In this document: positions 17,925 through 26,308 of the stretch, one piece after another
Numbering within the stretch: position 1 is the stretch's first letter
Layout: the number at the start of each line of letters is the position of its first letter
Assembly: GCF_003999195.1 (NCBI RefSeq)
Contig: NZ_RJVR01000259.1
Coordinates: 56,750 to 120,749, forward strand
Length of the DNA stretch: 64,000 bases
Direction: 5' to 3'
Source: Streptomyces soli
GTDB lineage: Bacteria; Actinomycetota; Actinomycetes; Streptomycetales; Streptomycetaceae
Notes under the pieces: model-generated
Seen by the model: only the letters and a program-made list of their open reading frames with translations
Database searches by the model: none
Told to the model about the DNA's origin: nothing
Made by a program: the position numbers and the translations under genes

Positions 17925-18374
17925 CTTCAATGAATTGACATACCGCCCACCCGGCGCACAGCACCGAAACCCGCCGCGTCGCGGAATTGTGATCTGGGAC
18001 AGCCATCCGGAGCGGCAATCAGGAAAGGGCCGTTCCCCCAGCTCAACGGCCATGCGAGGACGCCCCGGCGAGCAGGGTGGCCCACTGGGCCACCTCCGCT
18101 GCCCCACCCGGTACGGACCAGTGAGGACAGAGGGCTTGTCAACCAAGGCAATGCGGTCGTAACGTCCTCGACGTCCAACAGACCTCGGATGAATTATCGA
18201 TGCGCTCTGAGCAACCTCGCCGGTTGTCTCCTCCTCGCCCTACGTGACGTGAGACCCACAACCGACAACAAGGACGTTCACGGTTGCCCGGCCGCAGGAC
18301 CCGACGCGGTCCTCGGGCAGGGCCTGAATCAAGCCTCCGCCGCAGTTGCTTCCGGACCAGGAGAGAACACCGCC
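17925..18374 (+). promoter_or_regulatory. control region upstream of the sugar ABC transporter
   Basis: The 763-bp gap between the divergent fuconate dehydratase and the ABC lipoprotein has no convincing gene. It is lower in GC than its surroundings around 17900-18010. A possible promoter is TTGTCA (18136-18141), an 18-base spacer, then TAACGT (18160-18165). An in-frame ATG exists at 18189, but the segment from there to 18374 lacks codon bias and a ribosome binding site and is treated as leader. Confidence 0.35.
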
Positions 18375-19421
18375 ATGCAGATCGCCCGCCGCCGCTCCAC
18401 CGCCGTCGCAGCCACCGCGCTCGCGCTGGTCGCCTTCGCCACCGCCTGCAACCGGGGCAGCAACGCCGCATCGGGATCGGGCGGCAGCAAGCCCGCCATC
18501 GGCATCGACCTGCCGCGCTCGGACTCCGACTTCTGGAACTCGTACGCGCAGTACCTGAACAAGGACATCAAGTCGGACGGCACGAACACCCTGCCGCTGA
18601 GCAACTCGCAGAACGACGTCACCAAGCTGGTCGCCAACGTCCAGGTCTTCGAGAACACCGGGGCGAAGGCCATTGTCATGGCCCCCCAGGACACCGGCGC
18701 CATCGCCTCGACCCTGGACACGCTGGAATCCAAGAAGATCCCCGTGGTCAGCGTCGACACCAGGCCGGACAAGGGCAACGTCTACATGGTGGTGCGCGCC
18801 GACAACAAGGCCTACGGCACCAAGGCCTGCGAGTACCTCGGCAAGCAGCTGGGCGGCAAGGGCAAGGTCGCCGAATTCCAGGGTGCACTGGACTCCGTCA
18901 ACGGCCGCGACCGGTCCGAGGCGTTCGCCTCGTGCATGAAGACGAAGTACCCGAACATCCAGTTCTTCGAGCTCCCGACCGACTGGAAGGGCGATGTCGC
19001 CTCGGCGAAGCTGCAGAGCCTGCTCGCCCAGCACCCCGACCTGAACGGCATCTACATGCAGGCCGGCGGCGTCTTCCTGCAGCCGACCCTCGCGCTGCTC
19101 AAGCAGAAGGGCCTGCTCAAGCCGACCGGCACCAAGGGTCACATCACCATCGTGTCCAACGACGGCATTCCGCAGGAGTTCGACGCGATCCGCAAGGGCG
19201 AGATCGACGCGACCATCTCCCAGCCGGCCGACCTCTACGCCAAGTACGCGCTGTACTACGCCGAGGCCGCAGCCGCGGGCAAGACGTTCAAGCCGGGGGC
19301 GACCGACCACGACTCCACCATCATCAAGCTCCCCAACGGGCTGGAGGACCAGCTCCCGGCACCGCTGGTGACCAAGGACAACGTGGACGACAAGTCGCTG
19401 TGGGGCAACAACATCGGCTGA
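18375..19421 (+). CDS. sugar ABC transporter substrate-binding lipoprotein (CUT2)
   Basis: A 348-residue periplasmic-binding protein of the ribose/rhamnose/fucose type (Peripla_BP_4 fold). ATG 18375 follows AGGAGAG at 18360-18366; the lipobox is FATAC. Family blocks include IGIDLPRSDSDFWNSYAQYLNKD, MAPQDTGAIASTLD, VSVDTRPDKG and VSNDGIPQEFDAI. It would be anchored to the outer face of the membrane and deliver a monosaccharide to the permease. Context (fuconate dehydratase divergently upstream, further fucose genes at 31-38 kb) suggests L-fucose, but rhamnose or another deoxy sugar is possible. Confidence 0.9.
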   Translation: MQIARRRSTAVAATALALVAFATACNRGSNAASGSGGSKPAIGIDLPRSDSDFWNSYAQYLNKDIKSDGTNTLPLSNSQNDVTKLVANVQVFENTGAKAIVMAPQDTGAIASTLDTLESKKIPVVSVDTRPDKGNVYMVVRADNKAYGTKACEYLGKQLGGKGKVAEFQGALDSVNGRDRSEAFASCMKTKYPNIQFFELPTDWKGDVASAKLQSLLAQHPDLNGIYMQAGGVFLQPTLALLKQKGLLKPTGTKGHITIVSNDGIPQEFDAIRKGEIDATISQPADLYAKYALYYAEAAAAGKTFKPGATDHDSTIIKLPNGLEDQLPAPLVTKDNVDDKSLWGNNIG

Positions 19422-19431
19422 CCGCCGCCGC

Positions 19432-19460
19432 GGGGAGGGGGCGGTCACCGCTCCCTCCCC
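19432..19460 (+). terminator. intercistronic hairpin, likely attenuator
   Basis: GGGGAGGG and CCCTCCCC enclose a second small stem (CGGT/ACCG) between the binding-protein and ATPase genes. Partial termination here would give the excess of binding protein usual in such operons. Confidence 0.5.
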
Positions 19461-19509
19461 CTCGGCCCCCTCCATCCGCAGCCAAAGGATCCAAAGGACG
19501 GTATCCACC

Positions 19510-21123
19510 ATGGCGGACACCGCGACCGCCCCGCCGGCCGGCACCGGGCGACCGGTTCCCGTAGCCGAGGCGACCGGCATCAGCAAACGCTTCGGCGCCA
19601 CTGTCGCGCTGCGCGACGCCCGGATCACCATCAACCCCGGTGAGGCGCATGCCCTCGTCGGCCGCAACGGCGCCGGCAAGTCGACGCTCGTGTCCGTCCT
19701 CACCGGTCTCCAGCAGCCGGACACCGGTCTCCTGACCTTCTCCGGGGAGCCGGCGCCGGGCTTCGGGGACACCGACGCCTGGCGGTCGCGCGTCGCCTGT
19801 GTCTACCAGCGGTCCACAATCATTACCGAACTGACCGTCGCCGAGAACCTCTTCCTGGGCCGTCAGAGCACCGGCGCCCTGCGGCCGATCCGCTGGAAGG
19901 AGCTGCGGCAGCGGGCCGGAGAGCTGCTCGGCGAGTACGGCGTGGACATCGATCCGACCGCCCGCGCCCGGGATCTCACCGTGGAGCAGCGGCAGTTCGT
20001 CGAGATCGCGCGCGCCCTCTCTTTCGGCGCGCGCTTCATCATCCTCGACGAGCCGACCGCCAAGCTCGACGCGAACGGCATCGTCCGCCTCTTCGGCAAG
20101 CTCCGCGACCTGCAACGGCAGGGCGTCGCCTTCCTGTTCATCTCCCACCACCTGCAGGAGGTCTACGACCTCTGCGGTACCGTCACCGTCTACCGCGACG
20201 CCCGCCATGTCCTCACCGCCCCCGTGGCCGACCTCGACCACGAAGCGCTGGTGGAGGCCATGACCGGTGAGAGCGCCACCACGGTCTCCGCCACGCCGGC
20301 CGGGACACCGGCCGCCGACGGCACGGCGCGGGAGCTGCTGGCCATCGACGGTCTGACGCTCTCCGGCGCCTACCAGGACCTGTCGCTGTCGGTCCGCGCC
20401 GGCGAAGTGGTGGGCCTGGCCGGGGCCACGGCCAGCGGCAACGTCCGGCTGGGCGAGACCGTCGCTGGGCTGCACCGCCCCGACGCCGGGCGGATCACGG
20501 TGGCCGGCCGGGAGGTCCGTACCGGCAGCGTGCCCGCGGCTCTGGCGGCCGGGGTGGGCCTTGTCCCCGAGGACCGCCACGTCCAGGGCCTGGTCGGCAA
20601 CCGCAGCGTGGCGGAGAACGCCACCCTCACCGTGACCGACCAGCTCGGGCCGTTCGGCACCGTACTGCCGTCCCGGACCAGGGTGTTCGCCGAGCGCATG
20701 ATCAAGGACCTGGACATCAAGACCCCGAGCCCGGGCACCCCGGTCTCCGCGCTGTCCGGCGGCAACCAGCAAAAGGTCGTCATCGCCCGCGCCCTGGCGA
20801 CCGACCCCCAGGTGCTGGTGACCGTGCGGCCGACCAACGGCGTCGACGTGAAGTCCAAAGAGTTCCTGCTCGGCCGGATCCGCAGGGCCGCCGACGACGG
20901 CCGAGCCGCCCTGATCATCTCCGACGAACTGGACGACCTGAAGGTGTGCGACCGCGTCGTGGCGATGTTCCACGGCCGGATCGTGGCGCAGTTCACCCCG
21001 GGCTGGCGCGACGAGCAGCTGGTCGCGGCCATGGAGGGCATCGGCGGCACGCCCGCCGAATCCGACCCCGCCGGCACCCTCAGTACCGCCGATACCACAG
21101 ACTCCGAAGCGCACGGAAGGTAG
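19510..21123 (+). CDS. sugar ABC transporter ATPase, tandem domains (CUT2)
   Basis: A 537-residue double ATPase that powers import. Domain 1 is complete: GRNGAGKST (51-59), LTVEQRQFVEIARAL and IILDEPTAKLD (Walker B acid pair at 180-181). Domain 2 keeps LSGGNQQKVVIARAL (415-429) but its Walker A position reads GATASGNVR, as commonly degenerate in this group, and, less usually, the Walker B aspartate-glutamate pair is replaced by Val-Arg (VTVRPTNGVDVKSK, 439-440), so only the first site can hydrolyse ATP by the normal mechanism. It is separated by two bases from the permease gene. Confidence 0.9.
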   Translation: MADTATAPPAGTGRPVPVAEATGISKRFGATVALRDARITINPGEAHALVGRNGAGKSTLVSVLTGLQQPDTGLLTFSGEPAPGFGDTDAWRSRVACVYQRSTIITELTVAENLFLGRQSTGALRPIRWKELRQRAGELLGEYGVDIDPTARARDLTVEQRQFVEIARALSFGARFIILDEPTAKLDANGIVRLFGKLRDLQRQGVAFLFISHHLQEVYDLCGTVTVYRDARHVLTAPVADLDHEALVEAMTGESATTVSATPAGTPAADGTARELLAIDGLTLSGAYQDLSLSVRAGEVVGLAGATASGNVRLGETVAGLHRPDAGRITVAGREVRTGSVPAALAAGVGLVPEDRHVQGLVGNRSVAENATLTVTDQLGPFGTVLPSRTRVFAERMIKDLDIKTPSPGTPVSALSGGNQQKVVIARALATDPQVLVTVRPTNGVDVKSKEFLLGRIRRAADDGRAALIISDELDDLKVCDRVVAMFHGRIVAQFTPGWRDEQLVAAMEGIGGTPAESDPAGTLSTADTTDSEAHGR

Positions 21124-21125
21124 TC

Positions 21126-22169
21126 ATGCCCGCCCCCACAGATGTCACCGAAACCGCGGCGCCCGCGGCCGGCACCACCGCGGCGGCAGGCCCGCGCCTC
21201 CGTGTCGAGCTCGGCCGCTTCCGTGAACTGTCCCTGATCCCGGTCATCGCCGTACTCGTCCTGATCGGTTTCATCGTCTCCCCGGCCTTCCTCACCTCCA
21301 CCAACCTCCTCGGCGTGGCCCAGCAGTCCACCGAACTGAGCCTGCTGGTCCTCGCCGAGGCCCTGATCCTCATCGTCGGCCGGATGGACCTCTCCCTGGA
21401 GTCCACCATCGGCGTGGCTCCCGTTATCGCCGTCTGGCTGGTCCTGCCCACCAGCGGCGGCCGCTTCACCGGCCTCGGACTGTTCCCGGCCTGGATGGCC
21501 ATCCCGGCATGCCTGGTGATCGGGGCGCTGATCGGCGCTTTCAACGGCTTCCTGATCCTCAAACTCCAGCTCAACGGGTTCATCGTCACGCTCGGCGGAC
21601 TCACCATGCTGCGCGGTCTGCAGGTTGCCATCTCCAAGGGCCAGTCGATCGTCGAGCTGCCCGCCTCCTTCACCTATCTCGGCCACACCTCATGGCTGGG
21701 CGCCCCCGCCGCCATCTGGATCTGCGCCGTGCTCTTCTGCATCGGCGGCTCCGCCCTGGCCTGGCTGCGGCACGGCCGAGCGCTGTACGCGATCGGCGGC
21801 AACCCCGAGGCGGCGCGCACGGCGGGCATCCGGGCGGACCGGATCACCTGGGTCGTCCTCATCGTCGGCGGTCTGCTCGCCGCGTTCGCCGGCGTCCTGT
21901 ACGCGGGCCACTACGGCTCCATCTCCGCGGACCAGGGCAGCGGCTGGATCTTCCAGGTCTTCGCCGCGACCGTCATCGGCGGGGTCAGCCTCAACGGCGG
22001 CCGGGGAACCCTCTTCGGCGCCCTGACCGGCGTCCTGACCCTGCAGCTGGTGAGCAACGTCATGACCCTGGCCGGTGTCCCCCCGCTGTGGAACCAGTTC
22101 CTCAACGGCGCCATCATCATCGTCGCCCTGATCATCTCCCGCTTCGCCTCCGGCGAGAAGCAGGAGTGA
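21126..22169 (+). CDS. sugar ABC transporter permease (CUT2)
   Basis: A 347-residue membrane protein with eight to ten helices and the RbsC-family signatures LSLESTIGV, NGFIVTLGGLTMLRGL and GRALYAIGGNPEAARTAGI (the cytoplasmic coupling segment). The ATG at 21126 follows GGAAGG and lies two bases after the ATPase stop. It presumably works as a homodimer with the tandem ATPase. The next gene, a GntR regulator, begins eight bases after its stop and is probably cotranscribed. Confidence 0.9.
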   Translation: MPAPTDVTETAAPAAGTTAAAGPRLRVELGRFRELSLIPVIAVLVLIGFIVSPAFLTSTNLLGVAQQSTELSLLVLAEALILIVGRMDLSLESTIGVAPVIAVWLVLPTSGGRFTGLGLFPAWMAIPACLVIGALIGAFNGFLILKLQLNGFIVTLGGLTMLRGLQVAISKGQSIVELPASFTYLGHTSWLGAPAAIWICAVLFCIGGSALAWLRHGRALYAIGGNPEAARTAGIRADRITWVVLIVGGLLAAFAGVLYAGHYGSISADQGSGWIFQVFAATVIGGVSLNGGRGTLFGALTGVLTLQLVSNVMTLAGVPPLWNQFLNGAIIIVALIISRFASGEKQE

Positions 22170-22176
22170 CACCGCC

Positions 22177-22887
22177 TTGGCCGTGACCGATGAGGCGATA
22201 GCCAGTATCAAGACCATGATTCTGGCCGGTGATCTGGCGCCCGGCTCCCGCCTCCCCAGGGAGGAGGATCTCGCCGTCCAGCTGGGGCTGTCGCGCAACT
22301 CCCTGCGCGAGGCGGTCCGGGCGCTCACCGCCATGCGCATCCTCGTCGTCCGTCAGGGTGACGGCACCTACGTATCCAGCCTCGAGCCCGAGATCCTGCT
22401 GGAAACCCTGGCCTTCGCCGCTGACGTCTCCCGGGGGCGTACTGCCCTGCAACTGCTGCAGGTACGACGACTGCTGGAGCCCCCGGCGACCGAATGGGCG
22501 GCCGCACTGCTGGTGCCGGACGACCTGCTGGCACTGCGCGACATACTCGACCGCTCCCGGTGCGCCGCCACCGTGGAGGAATTCGTCGCCCTGGACATCG
22601 AGTTCCACCTGCGGATCATCGAAGCTGTGGGCAACCCCGTGCTGTCCACGCTGCTCCGGGTGCTCTCCACCCGTACTCAGCGAGTACGCATCGTGCGCGG
22701 CAACCGCATCCGGCGGTCCCTGGACAGCGTCCACCAGGAACACGAGGACATCCTGCGCGCCCTCGAAGCCCGCGACCCTCATCTGGCCGCCTCCACCGCC
22801 GCCGTGCACGTGGCTGCCGTCGAACGCTGGCTGGAGGCCAATCCGGCCGACGCAACGGCCGGCAGTGGCGAGCGTCGTGATGCGTGA
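22177..22887 (+). CDS. GntR/FadR family transcriptional regulator
   Basis: A 236-residue regulator with an N-terminal winged helix (LPREEDLAVQLGLSRNSLREAVRAL) and an FCD ligand domain (VRRLLEPPATEWAAA, ALDIEFHLRIIEAVGNPVL, VHQEHEDILRALEARDP). The start is probably TTG 22177, because CAGGAG at 22161-22166 is spaced ten bases from it; GTG 22183 is the alternative. As the last gene of the transporter operon it most likely senses the imported sugar or a derived acid and represses the operon. No TTA codon was noticed in it, unlike the second GntR at 33395. Confidence 0.88.
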   Translation: MAVTDEAIASIKTMILAGDLAPGSRLPREEDLAVQLGLSRNSLREAVRALTAMRILVVRQGDGTYVSSLEPEILLETLAFAADVSRGRTALQLLQVRRLLEPPATEWAAALLVPDDLLALRDILDRSRCAATVEEFVALDIEFHLRIIEAVGNPVLSTLLRVLSTRTQRVRIVRGNRIRRSLDSVHQEHEDILRALEARDPHLAASTAAVHVAAVERWLEANPADATAGSGERRDA

Positions 22888-23285
22888 CACAACCGCGGGT
22901 AAGCGGTAAAGCACGCCTCCTCGTACTTTGTCCTTGGTGAAGAGCAGCCGACGCGTTTCGCTGTGTATTCATTCGCGCGCCCGTCCCGGTCCTCGCGGTG
23001 CCGTTCTGATGTCCGGGCACCCGCCGCCCGTGAACAGCGAGCACACAGGAGTTTTCATGTCCCTACGTTTTTCCAGGGCTGCGGCCATCGACGCCCGGGT
23101 CCCGGACATCTTCGGCCAGTCCTCGGGGCGCACCACGTGGTGCGTCCTGCCAGAGCGGTCAGGTGTAGGCGCCGGGCTCGATCTTGTACGCGGGTGCGGT
23201 GCCCAGCGCGGTGGTGGTGTCGGCACTGGCGATCAGCCAGGCGCGCCCGCGCAGCGGGCTGGGGACCTTCCTTGCGCCGGGGGCC
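22888..23285. other. gene-poor junction with two gene fragments
   Basis: About 400 bases without an intact gene. On the plus strand an ATG at 23057 has a strong ACAGGAG five bases upstream and opens a sensible frame (MSLRFSRAAAIDARVPDIFG) that loses character by about 23160. On the minus strand, bases 23159-23283 read as a C-terminus ending in GTAPAYKIEPGAYT without a start. I recognise neither family; they look like the two ends of different genes joined by a deletion. Confidence 0.4.
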
Positions 23286-24518
23286 TCAGCGGCGGCTACG
23301 GAACGTCCGGCGCAGGTCGTCGATCCAGGCGTCGGGGACTTCCCAGGGGATGAAGTGGCCGCCTTCGTCGTGGGCGGTGAGGTTGACGTGGTTGTACCAG
23401 TCGGCGCGGTCGCTCGCGAGCCAGTTGTCGACGCGCTGTTGTGCGGTGTTGACGCCGGGCGGGTTCTCGTAGCCGACGAAGGTGATGCCGGTGGGGGCTT
23501 CGACGGCAGGGGTGCGGGGGTGGGCGGGGGTCCAGGGGTAGCGGTTGGCGTTGGCGTAGTAGCGCATCGAGGTGCCGATGGCGTTGTTGGCCCAGAAGAT
23601 CGTGGCGTGGGTGAGGAGGTCGTCCTTGGTGAACACGGTCTCGATGTCGCCGTGGTTGTCGCTCCAGTTGACCCAGCGTTCCAGGATCCAGGCGAGCAGG
23701 CCGACGGGAGAGTCACTCAGGCCATAGGCGAGCGTGCTGGAGCCGAGAACGTGGGCGGCCAGGTGGACGGCGAAGCGGCGGTCGAAGGCGATGATGCCGG
23801 CGCGGATGTCGTCGGGCAGCCCGTCGGGGATGGGCTGCCCTCCGCTGAGGTCCCAGGCACGGTCGCCGTTGAAGAAGGTGAGCTTCAGGCCGGAGCCGAT
23901 GTGGATGCCGTGGATCTCGTCCGCGTACTTGTGGCCGAGTTGACCGGTGACCAGGGCGCCGACGTCGCAGCCGGCGGCGGCGTACTTCTGATGGCCGAGA
24001 GTGCTGGTCATCAGGGTGTGCCAGAGGTCGGCGACCTTCCAGAAGTTCATGTCCGGGTGGTCGGGCAGCGGGGTGGAGAAGCCGAAGCCGGGCAGGGAGG
24101 GGACGATGACGTCGAAGGCGTCGGCGGGGTCGCCGCCGAAGGCTGCGGGGTCGGCGAGGGGGTCGATCACCTTGGACCAGTGCCAGAAGGTCCAGGGCCA
24201 GCCGTGGGTGAGGATGAGCGGGATCGGGTCGGGGCCGACTCCGGGCTTGCGCATGAAGTGGACCGGTACGCCGTTCACCGGCACCTGGTAGTGCTCGTAG
24301 GCGTTGATGGCGGCTTCGGCCTTGCGCCAGTCGTAGTGGTGGAGCCAGTGGTCGGTCAGCTCCTGGAGGTAGGAGCGGCCGACGCCGTAGTACCAGTCGC
24401 TGTTTCCGGCGTCGTCGGGCCAGCGGGTGAGCTCCAGTCGCGTCCTGAGGTCGTCCAGTACGGCGTCGGGCACATGGACGGGCGTGGGGTCCAGCGGGAA
24501 GCGCGGTGTGTCAGCCAC
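23286..24518 (-). CDS. epoxide hydrolase (alpha/beta-hydrolase with EHN domain)
   Basis: A 410-residue protein of the microsomal-type epoxide hydrolase family. The N-terminal EHN region (VLDDLRTRLELTRWPD, YLQELTDHWLHHYDWRKAE) is followed by the hydrolase core with HGWPWTFWHW (oxyanion hole), AGCDVGALV (Asp nucleophile) and a C-terminal EGGHFIPWE (catalytic His). It opens epoxides with water through an ester intermediate. It has no signal peptide. It follows a MarR gene by 18 bases on the same strand and is probably controlled by it, as in xenobiotic or juvenile-hormone-like detoxification units. Confidence 0.9.
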   Translation of the reverse strand: MADTPRFPLDPTPVHVPDAVLDDLRTRLELTRWPDDAGNSDWYYGVGRSYLQELTDHWLHHYDWRKAEAAINAYEHYQVPVNGVPVHFMRKPGVGPDPIPLILTHGWPWTFWHWSKVIDPLADPAAFGGDPADAFDVIVPSLPGFGFSTPLPDHPDMNFWKVADLWHTLMTSTLGHQKYAAAGCDVGALVTGQLGHKYADEIHGIHIGSGLKLTFFNGDRAWDLSGGQPIPDGLPDDIRAGIIAFDRRFAVHLAAHVLGSSTLAYGLSDSPVGLLAWILERWVNWSDNHGDIETVFTKDDLLTHATIFWANNAIGTSMRYYANANRYPWTPAHPRTPAVEAPTGITFVGYENPPGVNTAQQRVDNWLASDRADWYNHVNLTAHDEGGHFIPWEVPDAWIDDLRRTFRSRR

Positions 24519-24536
24519 GGTGGATTCCTTCGGGTG

Positions 24537-24983
24537 TCAGACCTGGCCGTCCATGAGCGCGGCCATGCGCGTGAGCGCGGGCAGGGCGGCGGCGATGGAG
24601 TGCCGTTCCTCGGGGGTGAGTTGGTCGGCCAGTTCGGTGAAGCGGCGGACTCGTTCCTGGCGGCGGCCGTTGATGATCCGCGCGCCGGCGTCGGTCACCC
24701 GGACCAGGACGGCGCGGCGGTCCTCGGGGGCGGGATGGCGTTCCACCAGCCCCTCGCCTTCCAGGCGCGTGACGAGCTGGGTGACAGCCGGCTGGGTGAT
24801 CTGCTCGGTCGCGGTCAGCGCGGTCAGCCGCATGGGGCCTTTGCGGGTCAGGGTGTGCAGGACAGACAGCGTGGTGAAGCTGTACTTGTCCCTGGCCGGG
24901 AGCCGGATGTTGTTGCGGGTGAACTCCTCTATGGCCGAGGCGAGTTCGTCGGCGTCGAAGTCCAGGGCGCGGTGTCCTGCCAT
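24537..24983 (-). CDS. MarR family transcriptional regulator
   Basis: A 148-residue MarR protein with the usual winged helix: LSVLHTLTRKGPMRLTALTATEQITQPAVTQLVTRL then VERHPAPEDRRAVLVRVTDAG (wing). Such dimers release DNA on binding phenolic or other hydrophobic ligands. ATG 24983 is preceded on the coding strand by an AT-rich stretch (25005-25025, with TTTAAATAAG and CATAAG) that is the only clearly AT-rich spot nearby and likely holds the promoter and operator. The epoxide hydrolase gene follows directly. Confidence 0.9.
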   Translation of the reverse strand: MAGHRALDFDADELASAIEEFTRNNIRLPARDKYSFTTLSVLHTLTRKGPMRLTALTATEQITQPAVTQLVTRLEGEGLVERHPAPEDRRAVLVRVTDAGARIINGRRQERVRRFTELADQLTPEERHSIAAALPALTRMAALMDGQV

Positions 24984-25076
24984 AGACCGAATGTATCACG
25001 GACTTATTTAAACTGCTTATGCAATTCCCCGCGCCGCGTGCGCCGCGTTCGTCGCGTGCGCCACGTGCCTCCGCGG

Positions 25077-26174
25077 TCAGGGGCGGGCCTTGCCGAAGTA
25101 CATGAGCTCGCACAGCGCGTTGTCGGTGTAGCTCTCCGCCAGCTCGTCATCCTCGTAGCGCTCGATGCGCAGCTCACCGGCGAACCGCAGGTAGGCGCCG
25201 TCAAAGCCGATGAGCTTGGCGGCGACCTTCTTGGGGCCCTTGAGGTCGTCGACGAACCTGTTGGCGGCGAGGTCGGCGTGGCGGGTGTAGGTGATGACGT
25301 ACCGCTCTTCGCCGTCGGTGTACGTGTAGCGGGTGATGTTGTCCACCGGCTTGCCGGTTTTGGCGTCGGTGTAGCGGCCCAGCGCCTCGAAGGTGACCTT
25401 GCCGGCGTCGTCGGCGATCAGCTGCCCGTCGCGGGCCAGCATGAACACCGGCAGAGCCGCGTATCCGTAGCGCTCCTGCGCGGTGATGTACGAGGCGATC
25501 ACCGAGTAGGGGCCGGCCGCGCCACGCGCCCAGTACCCGTGGTGCATGAGGTCGAGCACCGAGGCGTTACCCCAGTTGTGGTCGTGGTAACCGACGCCCG
25601 TGACCGTGTGACTGTCACCGCCAACACTGTAGGTCGCCTCGACCACGCCCTGCGGTACGGCCGGCAGCCACGCGAAGTAGCTCTCGCCGTCCTCGCCGAA
25701 GAGCCAGTGGCCGGTCTCGGGACGCCAGGCGGGCACCTGCCCGGTCAGCCTGACCTCGACCTCGACCTCCTCGACACGGGCGCGGATGGTGTATGCGTGC
25801 AGGTCGCCCGCGAACACGCTGTCGCCGATACGAACATCGCAGGTCTCGGTGAAGGCGGAGAAGGAATCGGCGGGCAGCTCGACGAGCTTGTTGAGCTGGG
25901 TGCCGTCGGGCAGGGTCAGGTCGATGCGGATCACCGGGCTCAGCGGCTTGTTGAGGTCGGTGAACTCCTTGGTCATGAAGGCCACGACAAGCATCGCGTC
26001 GTCGTCCAGGTGCGCGTCGAAGTACCACCACTCGTACGTGCCCTTGCAGCCGTCGGTGCGCATGCCGTCCTCCGACGGCTTGATCACGCGGGGTTCGATG
26101 CCGAACCGTGCGTACGCCTCGGGGGTGCTGCCCATGCGAGCGGGGACAGGGGTTGCTGCGCGGGTGCGGGACAT
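25077..26174 (-). CDS. CrtC-like (hydroxyneurosporene synthase fold) protein
   Basis: A 365-residue lipocalin-related protein of the CrtC/AttH-like superfamily, recognised by GTYEWWYFDAHLDD, the central GVGYHDHNWGN and the closing LCELMYFGKA. Family members hydrate carotenoid double bonds, act as Diels-Alderase-like cyclases, or bind lipids; no carotenoid genes lie nearby, so the reaction is unknown. ATG 26174 is chosen for the GAGAGGAG at the right distance; the frame is open to 26216. No signal peptide is visible. It is alone between a MarR/epoxide hydrolase pair and an AraC-type regulator on the same strand. Confidence 0.75.
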   Translation of the reverse strand: MSRTRAATPVPARMGSTPEAYARFGIEPRVIKPSEDGMRTDGCKGTYEWWYFDAHLDDDAMLVVAFMTKEFTDLNKPLSPVIRIDLTLPDGTQLNKLVELPADSFSAFTETCDVRIGDSVFAGDLHAYTIRARVEEVEVEVRLTGQVPAWRPETGHWLFGEDGESYFAWLPAVPQGVVEATYSVGGDSHTVTGVGYHDHNWGNASVLDLMHHGYWARGAAGPYSVIASYITAQERYGYAALPVFMLARDGQLIADDAGKVTFEALGRYTDAKTGKPVDNITRYTYTDGEERYVITYTRHADLAANRFVDDLKGPKKVAAKLIGFDGAYLRFAGELRIERYEDDELAESYTDNALCELMYFGKARP

Positions 26175-26308
26175 GGGAGCCACGCTCCTCTCGAGGGCGG
26201 CGGAGGGCGGCATCAATTAGCCAGATGCCTATTTTCAGCCCCTCGACAGTGTGCGGCATTTGCCCCCTTCGGGCAATTACGACCGACTGACCAGCTGCCC
26301 CAGGGGCG

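Noticed and set aside
19440..19510. Possible riboswitch between SBP and ATPase genes
   Set aside because: Only one simple GC-rich hairpin is visible and no known aptamer core; attenuation explains it better.
22928..23000. Short leader peptide (VKSSRRVSLCIHSR) upstream of 23057
   Set aside because: The frame does not stop but runs on for more than 100 codons, and no terminator/antiterminator pair is visible.
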